Positions 11,937 through 22,918 of a stretch of DNA of 64,000 bases are shown here, piece after piece. Every line of letters begins with the position of its first letter. Position 1 is the first letter of the stretch. Under the pieces are notes generated by a model. It saw nothing but the letters and a program-made list of their open reading frames with translations, was not told the origin of the DNA and did no database searches. This DNA is from Acorus gramineus (lineage: Eukaryota; Streptophyta; Magnoliopsida; Acorales; Acoraceae): assembly GCA_030737835.1 (NCBI GenBank), contig CM060857.1, positions 14,643,496-14,707,495 on the forward strand. The letters are read 5' to 3'. The translations under genes were made by a program, and so were the position numbers.

Positions 11937-12158
11937 ATCAGTGTACAAACTGCGGATAATAGTGTACACAGTGAAACACACAAAATCTGTAACAGGTATA
12001 AGAATGTACATACTGTGGATAACAGTGTACACAGTGAAATACACAAAACCTGTAACAAGTATAAGAGTGTACACATTACGCATAACAGTGTAAAATACAG
12101 AACCCGTAAAAAGTATAAGAGTGTACACACTGCGAATAAAAGTGTACATATTGGGGGG
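11937..12158 (+). repeat. Tandem repeat, unit about 55-65 bp
   Basis: Roughly 3.5 degenerate units each contain GTGTACA, a CTGCGGATAA-like block, an AATACACAAAACCTGTAA-like block and GTATAAGA. The repeat makes an open frame of 128 codons on the minus strand with repeated VCTLLYLL-like segments. That frame is an artefact of the repeat. Confidence 0.8.
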
Positions 12159-12464
12159 TATAACGGGAAGAATACACACAAAATGAAATGGCAATTAGTG
12201 TCACGGACCCAGAAAAAATAGCTCAACCACTTTAGGGACCTCAAGAAAATAAGAAAAAGTTCAGGGATCTATTATTATTACAGAGGTGTCCCCAGAGACC
12301 TCTAATTAATTTTCCCCAATTTTTTTTAAATAATAGATTTTATCTAATAAAATATATATTCAAAATAAATTAAATAGATTCATTTATAAATATATAAATA
12401 ATAATAATAATTTCTCATTATGATCCATATAAGTAACTAACGATATATATACAGAGTTGGACAT

Positions 12465-12830
12465 TAAGTCTATGTTTGATTTGAGAATTAAATTATTATA
12501 GGATTTATTAATATTCTAATATAAATGAGGATATAATGATTTTATGTTTAATTGTGTTTTAAATTATTTTTATTGAGAAATGTAATAATAAATTTTTTAT
12601 TGTTTGGATAAAATGTGAATAAAGATTTATAAAAAATAAATAAATGATTGCAGTTGATTTCTAAGAGGTGATAACAGTTAATTTGACAGTGGGGCCAACA
12701 TATTCTTTTAATTCGAATAACGTGGAATAACTTAATTTTAATGGACGGATGAAATCCACGTACCACTTTATGCTAATTAATTCTGACATATAAATTCTTA
12801 TTTATTTAAATCATCCAAACATCCATAATA
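12465..12830. repeat. Degenerate MITE, same family as 63401-63855
   Basis: It shares with 63401-63855 and 51260-51700 the block GTTTTAAATTATTTTTATTG, the block TTTATTGTTTGGATAAAATG and a following GATAACAGTTAATTTGACA. The left end reads GTCTATGTTTGATTTGAG and the right end has ATCCAAACATCCATAA. The ends are too worn to define a target duplication. Confidence 0.5.
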
Positions 12831-14400
12831 AAATTATTTTGATTAATTTTAATTTATTCTAAACTTATTCTCCCGTCAACACAGGACACAATACATCTGG
12901 TGTAATATCACTCTCACGAACTGTAGAAAATGATGGTGTCCTCTGTTTATGAACCATCACATCTCATAGAGAGGACAACTCTTGCCCTCCATTCCCTTGC
13001 CTCTACTGTTTCTCTGGCATGACAGTTCAGTTTTCTAGACAGACCATTGTGGCTCAAATCAGCAAATCTTTTAAAAATCTTTTTTCAAGCCCTGAAGAAT
13101 TAATTACCAGCGATTCCACCAAAATCACATGTTAGGGCCGGGGATATCCCTGAATATGGCTGGATATTGGTGGAGAGCAACTGTAATGCTCCAATAAAGT
13201 CTATATACAACAAGGCCTTGCAAAAATTGTGACTTGATTTTGTTAATTGTAACAATGCTTGTGGCCCACATGGGAGGACTGGTTCAAGATTTTGTGTTTG
13301 GTTACTGAATTCTAAACTGCCATTGGGTTTTTCTTCATTAACAAAAATCAGTCAATTGTAATGATGAGGAAACATAATTAATCCTATAGACTTTGATATG
13401 GCAAAGATTTGAATGACACTGAAATTTAAAATTCCGAACCAAACAAATGAAAGGAAAAAGGAAAGGTCAAAGATAGTTAGCCTCTGAAATCTGAATGTCA
13501 CCAACAGTAGATAGTTTTGATAGGGTGTTGATAGGAAAAATTCATTTTATAATCCCATTTGTAGTTTTAGGGTAGGGTGACGATTAATCCCAACATTAGT
13601 TGATAAAACCCCAACAGATGCACAAAATGATATCGAAAGCAAACCCAGGACTCTAGTCAAAGAGCCAGTATGTCAACGCTTGGATGGAAAAAAAAACACA
13701 GTATTATCTTCTCAACTTGAATAAACTAGTCTCATCTAAACACAAAGATATGATAAACTATCAGCTATTTGGATTGTCATTTAGCCTGGATAACAATTCT
13801 ACTTCACATTAGTCTATCTCTTCATGGGCTACATGTTATATAACAATTCCACAAGACTATTTTGGGGGAACTGGGGTAATGTATCAAGGCACTTGAAAGA
13901 TGATCCCAAACATAACTTTTATCTAGTTCAAATAATCAAGATGTGTATGCCCATACCCAGCTTTCTTTTTTGTGCAATTGTGCATATACATATGCATGCA
14001 TTTTTAAGCAATTAATGGGCGCGATGTTTTAGGGCGAGATATCAGTTTTCTTCGTAAATGAATCCTAAATTCACGGTCCACGCAGAATCTGGGGGCCAAC
14101 ACAGCATAGCAGAAGCCAGATCACGTAGTACCCAATCCAAGTTTTGTGGGTCTTCAACTGGAAGTCAATGATTAAACTGTTATGGTGAGGGAGCCAAACT
14201 TATAACTCAATACACAGATTGCAGAAATTTGGAATTGCAGAGAACCAACATAAACTTACAGAAAGCATTGCATAATCACAAACAAGAAACCAAGCCTCTC
14301 TTGCAACAATGACATATGTATAAAGAAAGAAAAAGAGATTTCCAAAACCAATAAAGAAATAAAAACCTGAAGAGAGCACACCACATTGTCGCATGTCTTT

Positions 14401-16904
14401 CTAAGAACCAGAGCTGTCTTCACCGTCATCACATGGTGTCCTTGATTGGATGATAACCCGAGCTCCCGAAGTAAGCCTGCATTAACAAACACAGCTAAAC
14501 CTCAATCAAAACAACCTAATAAATAAAGAAAATAATGGAAATTGAACAATGGGTTAAAAAAAGCTAAACTTTCTTCTATCTTGATAACTTTTTCCTTCTC
14601 TTCATTGAAGGACTCCAGTCTCATGGATGACCCCTTCCCAGATGGTTCAGTGAATCTCTTGCTACTGGCCTTCGATGTAGGGAGGGAGGCTGACTGGGCA
14701 GTGTAGTCAGTTCCAGCGGAAGAGTTCCTTGCGCTCTCTGATAACGGTGATCTTGTCGACCCACTCTTTGGGTGCCTGTTGGATGAGATTTTGATGGTTC
14801 GCGGGAGGCATTTTGAGCGTGATGAGTCCACGCACCTCTCCCTGTCTGTTGGTGATTCAGTTGATTTATAGTTCCTGCACTCAATCCCTTCTCAAGTTCA
14901 GTACACGAATAAATGGAGTAGACACAAACAACAGATTTGAACAGTTAAACTGACAAGATAAATGACTTAAAATTAGCTATGACAGCTACGATTTTTTATC
15001 CTATGATTCTGTCTTGCATCAACGAATAATTGAACACACATACAACTCAACCGATAAACCAAACCAATCAACCATTTCTAATTAATGAAACGTGTGTCAA
15101 GTAACAGTAAGTTTAAGTAGAGGTATCTACCACATGGGGAAAATTGCATGATCTATTAGAATCCAATACACAATTTTGAACAAAAACATTCATGAACAAA
15201 TGCAGCATCTGGTATAGAAGATAAAAATAGCTCAATAAACAACGGACCATAACAGAAGACCAATGAGGGTGTGATTCAAAAAAAACAGGGAAACTCACCG
15301 GTCAGCATTGTACGAGGAAGAGCGTTTGAGTGTTGAAAACACTTCCCCCTCGTCTCTATACTTCTTCGTCTCGATCAAGCTCCCACTGAAATACTCCTTA
15401 TCCTCCATCCTGAGCCCCATCAACCTTGGCTTCTCCGAAAGGCAATCAAGCTCACCAAGCCTGGCCGATCCAGAGGAAAACATCATCGGAGACGGAAACT
15501 TCACATGAAAGAACCTTGGCTTGTAAGCTGGAATGGGTCCAAAACTATGGTTGTCCTTCATGGAGAGGGACCCGCATGTGATCAGCTGTAGTATTACATT
15601 GGTCGCCTTCATTTTCACGCTCCCCTCGCCAGGGCACAGCAATTCCTCCTCCTCAAGTGTCCGGAATCTGTTCCTCTTGTTCGCATCGGTCCTGATCAAG
15701 GACTCCAAAGTCTCTGTCTTCCCGCCCAATGAAGAAGCCCCGGAAGATGAGGTTGGGGGCGGGGAAATCTCATCATCCACGACAATGGTATCAGGACTCC
15801 TCTTGGGTATTGGGACTCGACTGCGGTCTGGGTCCAGAGAGACCTCATCAGTGGAGATTCCCCTTGTACAGGTCTCTCGAAAAGGGCGGGGTTCCGTTTT
15901 AGGCTTATTTTCGGTCTGAGTGGAGGCGTCCGTGGTTCCATTGGGTCGACGTAATTTGTACTCGGCGAGGCTCGGGGAGGAGCTCCCGCCACCCCAGGAG
16001 GGGTGTCGGCTCTTCCAGTGCCCCGCCAAGTCCGGTGACATGGAAAGCGACAAATCTTCCTCATGAGATAGCGGTGGCGGCGGTGACTGATGTGTGGGTT
16101 GTTTGGCCTCTCTAATGCTTGAAGAAGAGGAAGATGAGGCTTCTTGGCTTCTTGAAGTTGGGGATTCTCGCGAAACCGGTTTCGAATTCTGAAGTTTCGT
16201 CGGGGTGCTACTGTGGTTTTTTCGATCTTTGGGTAATAAAAACAAACAGATTAGATACATGACACTACATACATTGGAAAATTAGCACTTCGTAAAGCAG
16301 TCTCTGTTTTACCAGGAGGAGATTGGTCCAAGAGTTCGGACCCTTTAAGAACGTATTCGTCGCCCTGGCAGGGGAGGATCAGATCGTCTTCACAGAGATC
16401 ATGCCACACGAATCCATTCTTATAGCTCCTGATCAACCCACCCAATTCAAGATCAATTTTTTTAAAGTGGGTTTCTAAAAACAATCAAATTTAGGATTTC
16501 TAATACTTTTGTAAGTAGTGATAGTTACCTCTTACAAGACCAAGAGTACATGGCAGCCATTCCTTTCCCCCTCAGAACATTAAGCCTCTCAATCACATCT
16601 AAAAACAAAGCAAAAAATTGAAATCTTTTCAAGGACCCAGAAGAGGAAACCCAAAAAGGAGAGATTTTGAAGACTACCCACCTCTCAAGTAGAGTCCGTC
16701 TGGGCTTGAGAGAGGGACTTCGATGAAATGGGGGTGCTCAAGGTGCCGATTTCGGCACAGGTAATACACCACCGGTATCTTCTTTCCTTGCTGAAGCTGC
16801 TGCGGAGGATGCATTTGTTGTTGGTGATACTTCTGCGGTGGTTCTGTCCACACTTTCGATCTCTCCGGGCTCACTTGGCTGTACTTCCTCATCCGACCCT
16901 CCAT
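14401..16904 (-). CDS. SOK: SOSEKI (DUF966) polarity protein
   Basis: Six minus-strand exons are inferred: 16904-16682, 16598-16529, 16428-16313, 16226-15299, 14874 to about 14569, and 14476-14401, about 572 residues. SOSEKI proteins polymerise through a DIX-like domain and mark cell corners and edges in plants. Here that domain covers about residues 43-131 ([16 protein letters not shown], then [15 protein letters not shown] across the exon 1/2 join, then [19 protein letters not shown]). The mid region has the family block [16 protein letters not shown] and [20 protein letters not shown]. The C-terminus has KVIKIEE and [11 protein letters not shown]. The first four joins use GT-AG sites in phase. 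The last join needs a donor after GAAGAAAG, but the next bases are TTTAGC, as if one G were missing. The nearest GT (14569-14568) would shift the frame of exon 6. This is either a real lesion or a base-call error. The family call is secure; the last exon join is uncertain. Confidence 0.88.
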
Positions 16905-17589
16905 TGAAACTCCAGCAAGTGAACCGAGGAGCTCCTCAAAAAATTAGAGACCAATGAAGGGAATAAATGAGAATAAATGAGAGAATGAAAGGATGGGTTA
17001 TTCAATTCAAGATTCAAAATAAAGTGGGGTTTTGTAAGTTTTGCCTTACCTGTCGAGAAGTGTCAGAGGTTGCGTTAATGAAAGGTGGTGCAGTTAAAAA
17101 GAGGAGGAGACCCGGAAAAAGCCGTTGTTGTTGTTTAAAGTTCTGTGTACGAATAACGCATTGGACAGAGAGCCCATCTCGACAAAGGTTCCGGCTTTCG
17201 GGCTTTTCTTCACTATAAAGCCCCCTCTCTCTGTTTTTTGTTCTTCCAGTCCCGGAAGATTTACTGATAAACAAAACAAACAAGATGGGTTTAAAACTTA
17301 GGTTTTTTTTATGGATAAAAACGACTATTGGACAACTAATCACTGTTTCTCTGTCTGAGATTCTTCCGAATGGATAGTTATATCTTGTTTTTTTGGGGTG
17401 TTAGTTTTTGTCGTCTGATCTGTTCAATCTTTGTCAACTTGGAATACAGTGGTTGTTCAGAGTGACAGACTGACTTGATGAGAGATGCGTTCAATGTTTT
17501 GATCTAAATATTTGATTTAAGTTTGTGGTTGGTTACCCCCGGCCTTTTTTTTCCTTCAAAATGAATCCATCGAGGATGGAATCGGAGTT

Positions 17590-17740
17590 TGTATCCAGTT
17601 AAATCTGGTACCATCAATATGCACAACTTATCAATCGAACTACTACTGCACATAAGTAGAAGGATTCAGATTTCAAATAAACACAATTATTGGGTACAAT
17701 ATCAGTACCGATGATATTCAGGCCTGACTGGATTCAAACC
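17590..17740. mobile_element. Palindromic MITE, third copy of the 8191 family
   Basis: The left end has GTATCCAGTTAAATCTGG and the right end, in reverse complement, has GAATCCAGTCAGGCCTG. Internal ATCGAACTA and ACAATTATTGGGTAC blocks match the copies at 8191-8376 and 55661-55870. Its end also mimics a pol III B box, which I regard as coincidental. Confidence 0.45.
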
Positions 17741-17816
17741 CCTAGAATTGTACATTATCTTGGTTTAGTTGATAAACTAGACTTCTTTTTAAATGTTTTC
17801 TGCTTAGAAAATGATA

Positions 17817-18048
17817 TGCACAACTCCTTTATATAGTCTTAACCACATATCACACTATTTTTTTTTTAAATCATATATTTTTTTAATAAAGTACATATTG
17901 TTATATAAAATAAAATATATATTGAGATATAATAATATATTTTTTTATTTTAAAAAATTTTAAAAAATAATTTATCTTATATCATAATAGAGTTATTATG
18001 ATACTTTAGCCTGAGCTACAAAATAGATCGGGTATAAGCATTATTTTC
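17817..18048. mobile_element. AT-rich MITE of the GATACAC family
   Basis: The ends GAAAATGATATGCAC and (reverse complement of the right end) GAAAATAATGCTTATACCC form an inverted repeat flanked by TA on both sides. The core has the family phrases AAAGTACATATTGTTATA and TATATTGAGATATAATAATA. Copies also lie near 21685, 22041, 28148, 30295, 39111 and 50900. Confidence 0.5.
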
Positions 18049-19591
18049 TACTCCCATTATTCATGTAAGATTCTGCGTCTATCTTTTGTTTGGGGGAATT
18101 TTAGATCTTCCAAAATAAGGTTCATAGGTTGCCAGTGCTTCGTTAGATGGAATGTCTACTTCTTCCATTAATAGAGTTGTCCATATACGAGTCTGGTGAG
18201 ATGCACTGATTCAAAATCAGATATTAACTAGGATTGCATAGATTCCTAATTTTTATCATTATTTATCCATAATGGGGTTGACCAACAAAGCATCTCCCAC
18301 TCTCTTGAGTTTGCTTTCTTTGGTAATGATTACAATTCACAAACATTCCAAAAAATTAAAAAAGAAAAAAAGCTGTGAATCTTTATATGGCTTTTTCACA
18401 CTTTGCCATGAATTTAACCTTTTGGACCCCACTTTAAGAACAAACAGTGTAAAGTGTCCGTGCATCTGCTGTTTCAAATTCCTTTTTCCTTTTGTACCTG
18501 TCCACCAAGCTGGCCTCATTAAATGCCATAAAATGACACCTCCCTCAAATAATGTGCTATATGTTATATTTATGTTGTTTGACCATAAGTGCATAATATT
18601 GTTGGTGATTCTCATGATCGGATATGATTTTCGTTCTGTTGTGTGTCCGATGTAAAAACTTTTTTCGATTTACAGTGAATTTTTTTTTTTTTTTTTTATT
18701 AATGTAGACATAGTTCATCGAACCACATTGACTCGTAGCAAGCTAAAAGTGAAATGATTTATGAAGATCACCACTTACCAGTCATTCATCATTTTTGTAT
18801 GGAAATGTTAGTAAAGTAATTCCTGCCTATTTGAAAAAAAGTTTTTATTAAAATTTAATTTAATGTGATAACTTACATTTTTATATTTTCTAATATACTA
18901 TCGATGGTATAATTTACCTTGAATTTAAATGAGCTACCTTTGAGAAAATCTAAAGTGGGCCCCTAATACAATACACACATATCTATGCTAATGTGATCAA
19001 TCATTGTTACTGTCTTTTATGCCGTCCTCACCTTCCACGGTAAGTTATACTATAAATGTTTCGTAACAAATCTCAAAAATAACTTTTAGAATCGATTTGA
19101 AAACACAGACTGAAAAATAGTTTTTAAAGTTTTTGAAATAAAGCTATTTTTTAAAGTGATTTTAAAATTTGCCTTTTATTGGAATATTTTTTAAATTCAG
19201 AAATCAATATTTCAAAGCAATAGATGTTTGACAGAGAAAGTTGTTTTTCAATTTAAAAAATCGATTCCGATAAAAAAACAATGTTTTTGAGCTTTTCAAA
19301 ACACAGATTTCGAGGAAAAAATTAAAAGGAATCCAGCTTCCAATTCTGAATAACGTTGTCCTGTTTGGCTGCACGATTTTAGCTTTTCAGCTTTTCAAAA
19401 AACAAAAACTGCCCCAAACGTGCAACCAAACGTGGTCTTAGTTTTTAGAGTCACATCAATTCAAATTCATCATCATTTAAAAGTTAAAAGCTGTTACCAA
19501 ACAGGTTAACTTAAATACATCATCATTACTGGATTTTATCTCTAAACTGTACCTTGAAATCTATGTTTTGTAAAGCAGTCATCATCATTAC

Positions 19592-20574
19592 TAGGGGTGC
19601 AAGTCGGATGGGTTGGGTCGGGTTGAAGACATGTCAAAACCCAACCCGTGACACACAATGCCCAACACGAACCCAAACCCAGCATCAACCCGAAGGGTGC
19701 AACCCAACCCCGAACCCGACCTCAACCCGCGGGTTCAGTTCGGGTTGGGTTGGGCAAAAAAAACCTTGAAGAACTGCCACACCAGCAACCATTCGAAACG
19801 CAATTCAGATAACATAAAAACTCTGCTATTAACCAATCCATCAAAAAAAAAAAAACAATGAATAAACTAGGTGAATGAACCAAGCGAAGTGAAAAGCTTA
19901 TAATTAACAACATTTTCAAGGTTGAAAAAGAGAAACTCCACCACAAATTTTCAATCAAATGAAATGACAAGAAACCCTTCCGTGGATGCTAATGCGGGAC
20001 TATAAAAAAAATACAATGAGAGATAGAGATAGAGGAGGATACAGCGAGGACGTCGTCAGAGTAGTCACCGAGAAAATCAAGGAGCTTCTGAGTGACGGAC
20101 GCTTTGAGCTCGGAAGCTTGGGGGACCTCCGATCCTGACCTAGGTTTTGATGTCAGGATATCCATTGCTCTCTCTCTCTCGTTCGACATTGTTACTTTGG
20201 GAGAAGAAAAAAAAGAAAAGAAGGTGAGGTGGTTGCGTGTTGACGGCAGTGAAGAGAGGGACGAATGAAAGAGTGGGACAGTGGGTGAATTAGGTTTAGT
20301 TGGAAGGGTTGTGATTTTAACCTATCAACGATGGATGGTTAAGATTTAATCCCTCCAATCAAGTAACCAATTGATCAGTGATCAAATTAAAATATCAAAA
20401 CATCTGCGGGTTCAAGTTCAACCTGACCAACCCGAGATCTCAACCCAAATCCGACCCGAATTGGGTTCGGATTGGTTCGGGTTCGGGTAGGGTTGAACCT
20501 GACAGGAAAAAACCCCAATCTGAACCCGCCGAGTCAGGTTGGGTCGGATTCAACCTGCCCAAGTTGCACCTTTA
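19592..20574. mobile_element. hAT-type element carrying a gene fragment
   Basis: The ends are TAGGGGTGCAAGTCG and, in reverse complement, TAAAGGTGCAACTTG. An exact 8-bp duplication ATCATTAC flanks them (19584-19591 and 20575-20582), which fits hAT transposition. Sub-terminal arms are rich in CAACCC/GGGTTG repeats. The middle, about 19750-20340, is different. On the minus strand it looks like a gene start, with a CT-rich leader, an ATG at 20189 and a codon-like stretch ending KLLDFLGDYSDDVLA. A possible splice donor GTATCC follows at 20043, then intron-like T-rich DNA. No transposase is present. Confidence 0.8.
20043..20189 (-). pseudogene. Captured first-exon fragment inside hAT element
   Basis: About 48 codons run on the minus strand from an ATG at 20189 to a likely splice donor (GCT|GTATCC, donor G at 20043). 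The peptide starts MSNERERAMDILTS, and its last part, KASVTQKLLDFLGDYSDDV, looks like real protein with balanced composition. Reading past the donor gives low-complexity sequence and a stop. A CT-rich leader precedes the ATG, so the fragment seems to hold a 5' UTR, exon 1 and part of intron 1 of a host gene. The helical LGDYSDDVLA style recalls the N-terminal PWI/Nab2-like domain of nuclear zinc-finger proteins. That is weak, from memory. No downstream exons are present. Confidence 0.55.
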
Positions 20575-21684
20575 ATCATTACACCCTCAAGAGGTGTGCA
20601 TAAAGCTACAAAAGCTAAAAACTGCTTTTCAAACAGTGTTTCTAAACGCTTATATATATCAGTTTACGAATGCATGCCCTGATTAAATTGAGTATATATT
20701 TTATTTTTAAAAAAATATATATATTCTTAGATAAAATTTAAAAATTCAAACCATATTTAAAAATGCAAAAAGAATTCAAATTGTTTCTATCATTTTTCTT
20801 GTATTAAATAATTATTTTATGAATGGAACCTGGATGTTAAAATAGACTGGGTGTAAGAAATTAATATTTATAGATCTATATCTTTTTCTTATATTGGAGG
20901 GGTTAGGAATGACCTTGTACTCGCTCGGTTTAGAAAATGTTAGGATATAAAAATAACTGCAGAAATAATTATGTGTGAGACAGTAAGAGCACGTTTTCAT
21001 ATTTCATTGAGTGGGTAACCAAAGGTTATTGGTTTGTCATTAGCACTCATTAGCACCATCTTCTCTTGAATTGGGTGAGTTGTGCCTTTACATGTTCTAT
21101 TAAATAGATGTAGGTGACGAATTATGATATTCATGAAGTTAAACAATGGATTCAATGAGATCATTCATTGATCATGGAAAGAACAGCCTGTGACATTGAA
21201 TGTGGAAAATATAGTTCTACAATGCATAATGGGTGTGTGGTGCTACATATGCAACTGCCAGCAAAGGAATCGTTGGATTTCCTCCATTTAGACTCTGCAA
21301 TAAGATATGAAATGTTGACTTCAGTTTGGGATGGTGAATGAGATTACTGGAAGACTATTAACTAAATTTAGGTACAAATTGGGATGCAACAAAGCCACTG
21401 AGAAACATAATTAGGTACGCACAAGAAAGAAAAAAAAATTAAAAGAAGACCTAGTTTGATCGTTATGTATTTTTTGTTTGATGTCGTCATATGCATTTTA
21501 TATGAGGTTTTTTTTGTACTAAATATGTACACATGACATTCAAATAAGTGCATCTGACCAGATATGATTTTTAAGGATGGGCTTTTTGCCATGAAATAGG
21601 ACGGGTCGTGCTCATACCGGCCCATGATTATATAATAACCTGATCCAGCCCAGCTCAACTCATCCCACCAACACAACATTTGTA

Positions 21685-21932
21685 TTTGGAAAAAGATACA
21701 CGCAGTCCTATTGCAGTCTTAATTGCAATTCATCCTATTTTTTTTTAATTTTTTTTTAACCATATGTTTACCTTTTGAAGTACATGCTATTATATGAAGT
21801 GAAGTATATACTGAAATACATTAATATAATTTTTTTCATGGTGAAAAAAAAAAGAGTCATATACTATGACAGAACGTATGAAACTACAAAACAGACTGTA
21901 AAATAGACTACGTGTATCAGTGCTAAATTTGG
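21685..21932. mobile_element. AT-rich MITE of the GATACAC family
   Basis: The left end GATACACGCAGTCC and the right end (reverse complement) GATACACGTAGTC are near-identical inverted repeats. The core has GAAGTATATACTGAAATACA and TCATATACTATGACAG, which identify the family. Target duplication not resolved. Confidence 0.55.
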
Positions 21933-22040
21933 CCCACGCTCTATTTGGAGGTTTAACCGGCCGTTGATGGGTTGTGTTGGCCCATGCTCATTTTGTTGCA
22001 GGTTGGCATGACATTGCTGGCCCAGTTTACATCTCCAGAT

Positions 22041-22340
22041 AGGAAAATGATACGTTCAGCCCCAATTAGAACCCCATTTACAATAACATTGTTTTTCTTT
22101 TTATTTAAAGAAATCATACACACTCCAATTATAGTATATACTGTTATAAAAAATGAAATATATATTGAGATGCAATAATTTTTTTTTTTTTTTGAAATTG
22201 AAAAAATAATAAAAAAAATTATGTCATACACTATGATAGAATCCTCATATACTATAATAGCGCAGTATATAATGCGATATTACAGTGTATCAGGCTGCAG
22301 ACGTGGCTCAAAACAGATTGAGTGTATTAGCGCTTCTCCA
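22041..22340. mobile_element. AT-rich MITE of the GATACAC family
   Basis: It starts GGAAAATGATACGTTCAGCC and ends GATTGAGTGTATTAGCGC, with the family core AAATGAAATATATATTGAG and TCATACACTATGATAG. It lies about 110 bp from the copy at 21685-21932. A further worn copy may follow at about 22375-22600. Confidence 0.5.
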
Positions 22341-22918
22341 AATATATTGAAATTGAAAATGTTACATACATTTTTTTTTTACTTTAATTCTAGTCCTCAC
22401 TTAATTTAATTTTTAAAAAATAATATACAGCACCTAATGAGTCACATACTTTTATAAAAAATAAAGTATATACTTTTAATTAATTACATTAATTTATTTA
22501 TAGAAAACATGAAAATTTTCTAACGATATATGTATTCATTAATATGAGTATATGACGCTAATGAGATATACGTGAGTATGATAGAGGTCATTAAAATTTG
22601 ATTGATGTTAACTACCAGCACTACCAGTCTGAGCCCTTAATTTAATTCTATAATCAAACATGGAATAAGAGTATAAACCAATTTGGGTTGGGCTCTATTC
22701 AATCGTACCGCCATGTCCATGGGTGAGGGAGGACGAATAAATGAGGATGAATCACTAAATTCCATAGTTTCGTGGGACTTAAAAATAAAAAACCTCTTTT
22801 TTAATTCTCGTCGTCAGCTGAGCCTTCCAGAACATAGTACTCTCTCTGGTCATCATTTCCGAAGATTTCCAAATATCAATCTCCTCTTCATTCGCTCTCC
22901 CTCTCGCACTCATCTTTC

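Larger units (their letters stand above)
11453..12303. mobile_element. MULE-like non-autonomous element with tandem repeat
   Basis: Imperfect terminal inverted repeats of about 45 bp start AGAGGTCT at each end. They sit in AATTAATT (11445-11452 and 12304-12311), an 8-9 bp target duplication. The interior has two C-runs, a CT-rich arm and about 3.5 copies of a 55-65-bp tandem unit containing GTGTACAC. A relative lies at 56072-56537 with related ends and a 9-bp duplication AATTAATTT. No transposase is present. The Mutator-like label rests on the duplication length and long inverted repeats. Confidence 0.65.
8377..14400. other. Intergenic repeat-rich stretch
   Basis: No gene is supported between DUF1635 and the SOSEKI stop. 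It holds the hAT-type element at 9241-9755, the MULE-like element at 11453-12303 with C-runs and a tandem repeat, and a degenerate MITE at about 12465-12830. The rest is AT-rich unique-looking DNA (for example 9764-11440 and 12900-14400) in which I see nothing recognisable. The open frame of 148 codons at 10249-10695 on the minus strand has no family resemblance. Confidence 0.6.
17741..22918. other. Intergenic stretch between SOSEKI and CuZn-SOD
   Basis: Apart from the hAT-type element (19592-20574) and copies of the GATACAC MITE family, this stretch is AT-rich non-coding DNA. Positions 19050-19440 hold a worn inverted-repeat segment with phrases such as TTTTCAAAACACAGATTTC. I see nothing recognisable in 18050-19050, 20590-21680 or 22500-22680. 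The last 200 bases before 22919 are CT-rich and probably promoter and 5' UTR of the superoxide dismutase gene. Confidence 0.55.

Noticed and set aside
11858-12244. Open frame of 128 codons on the minus strand with repeated CTLLYLL segments
   Set aside because: It is produced by the 55-65-bp tandem repeat inside the MULE-like element; no membrane-protein family resemblance.
15533-15919. Open frame of 128 codons on the plus strand
   Set aside because: It is antisense to exon 4 of SOSEKI, whose minus-strand frame carries conserved family blocks.
17700-17760. GGGGTTTGAATCC on the minus strand, resembling a tRNA or SINE B box
   Set aside because: It falls in the inverted end of the 17590-17740 MITE, whose other copies explain it; no A box or tRNA fold.
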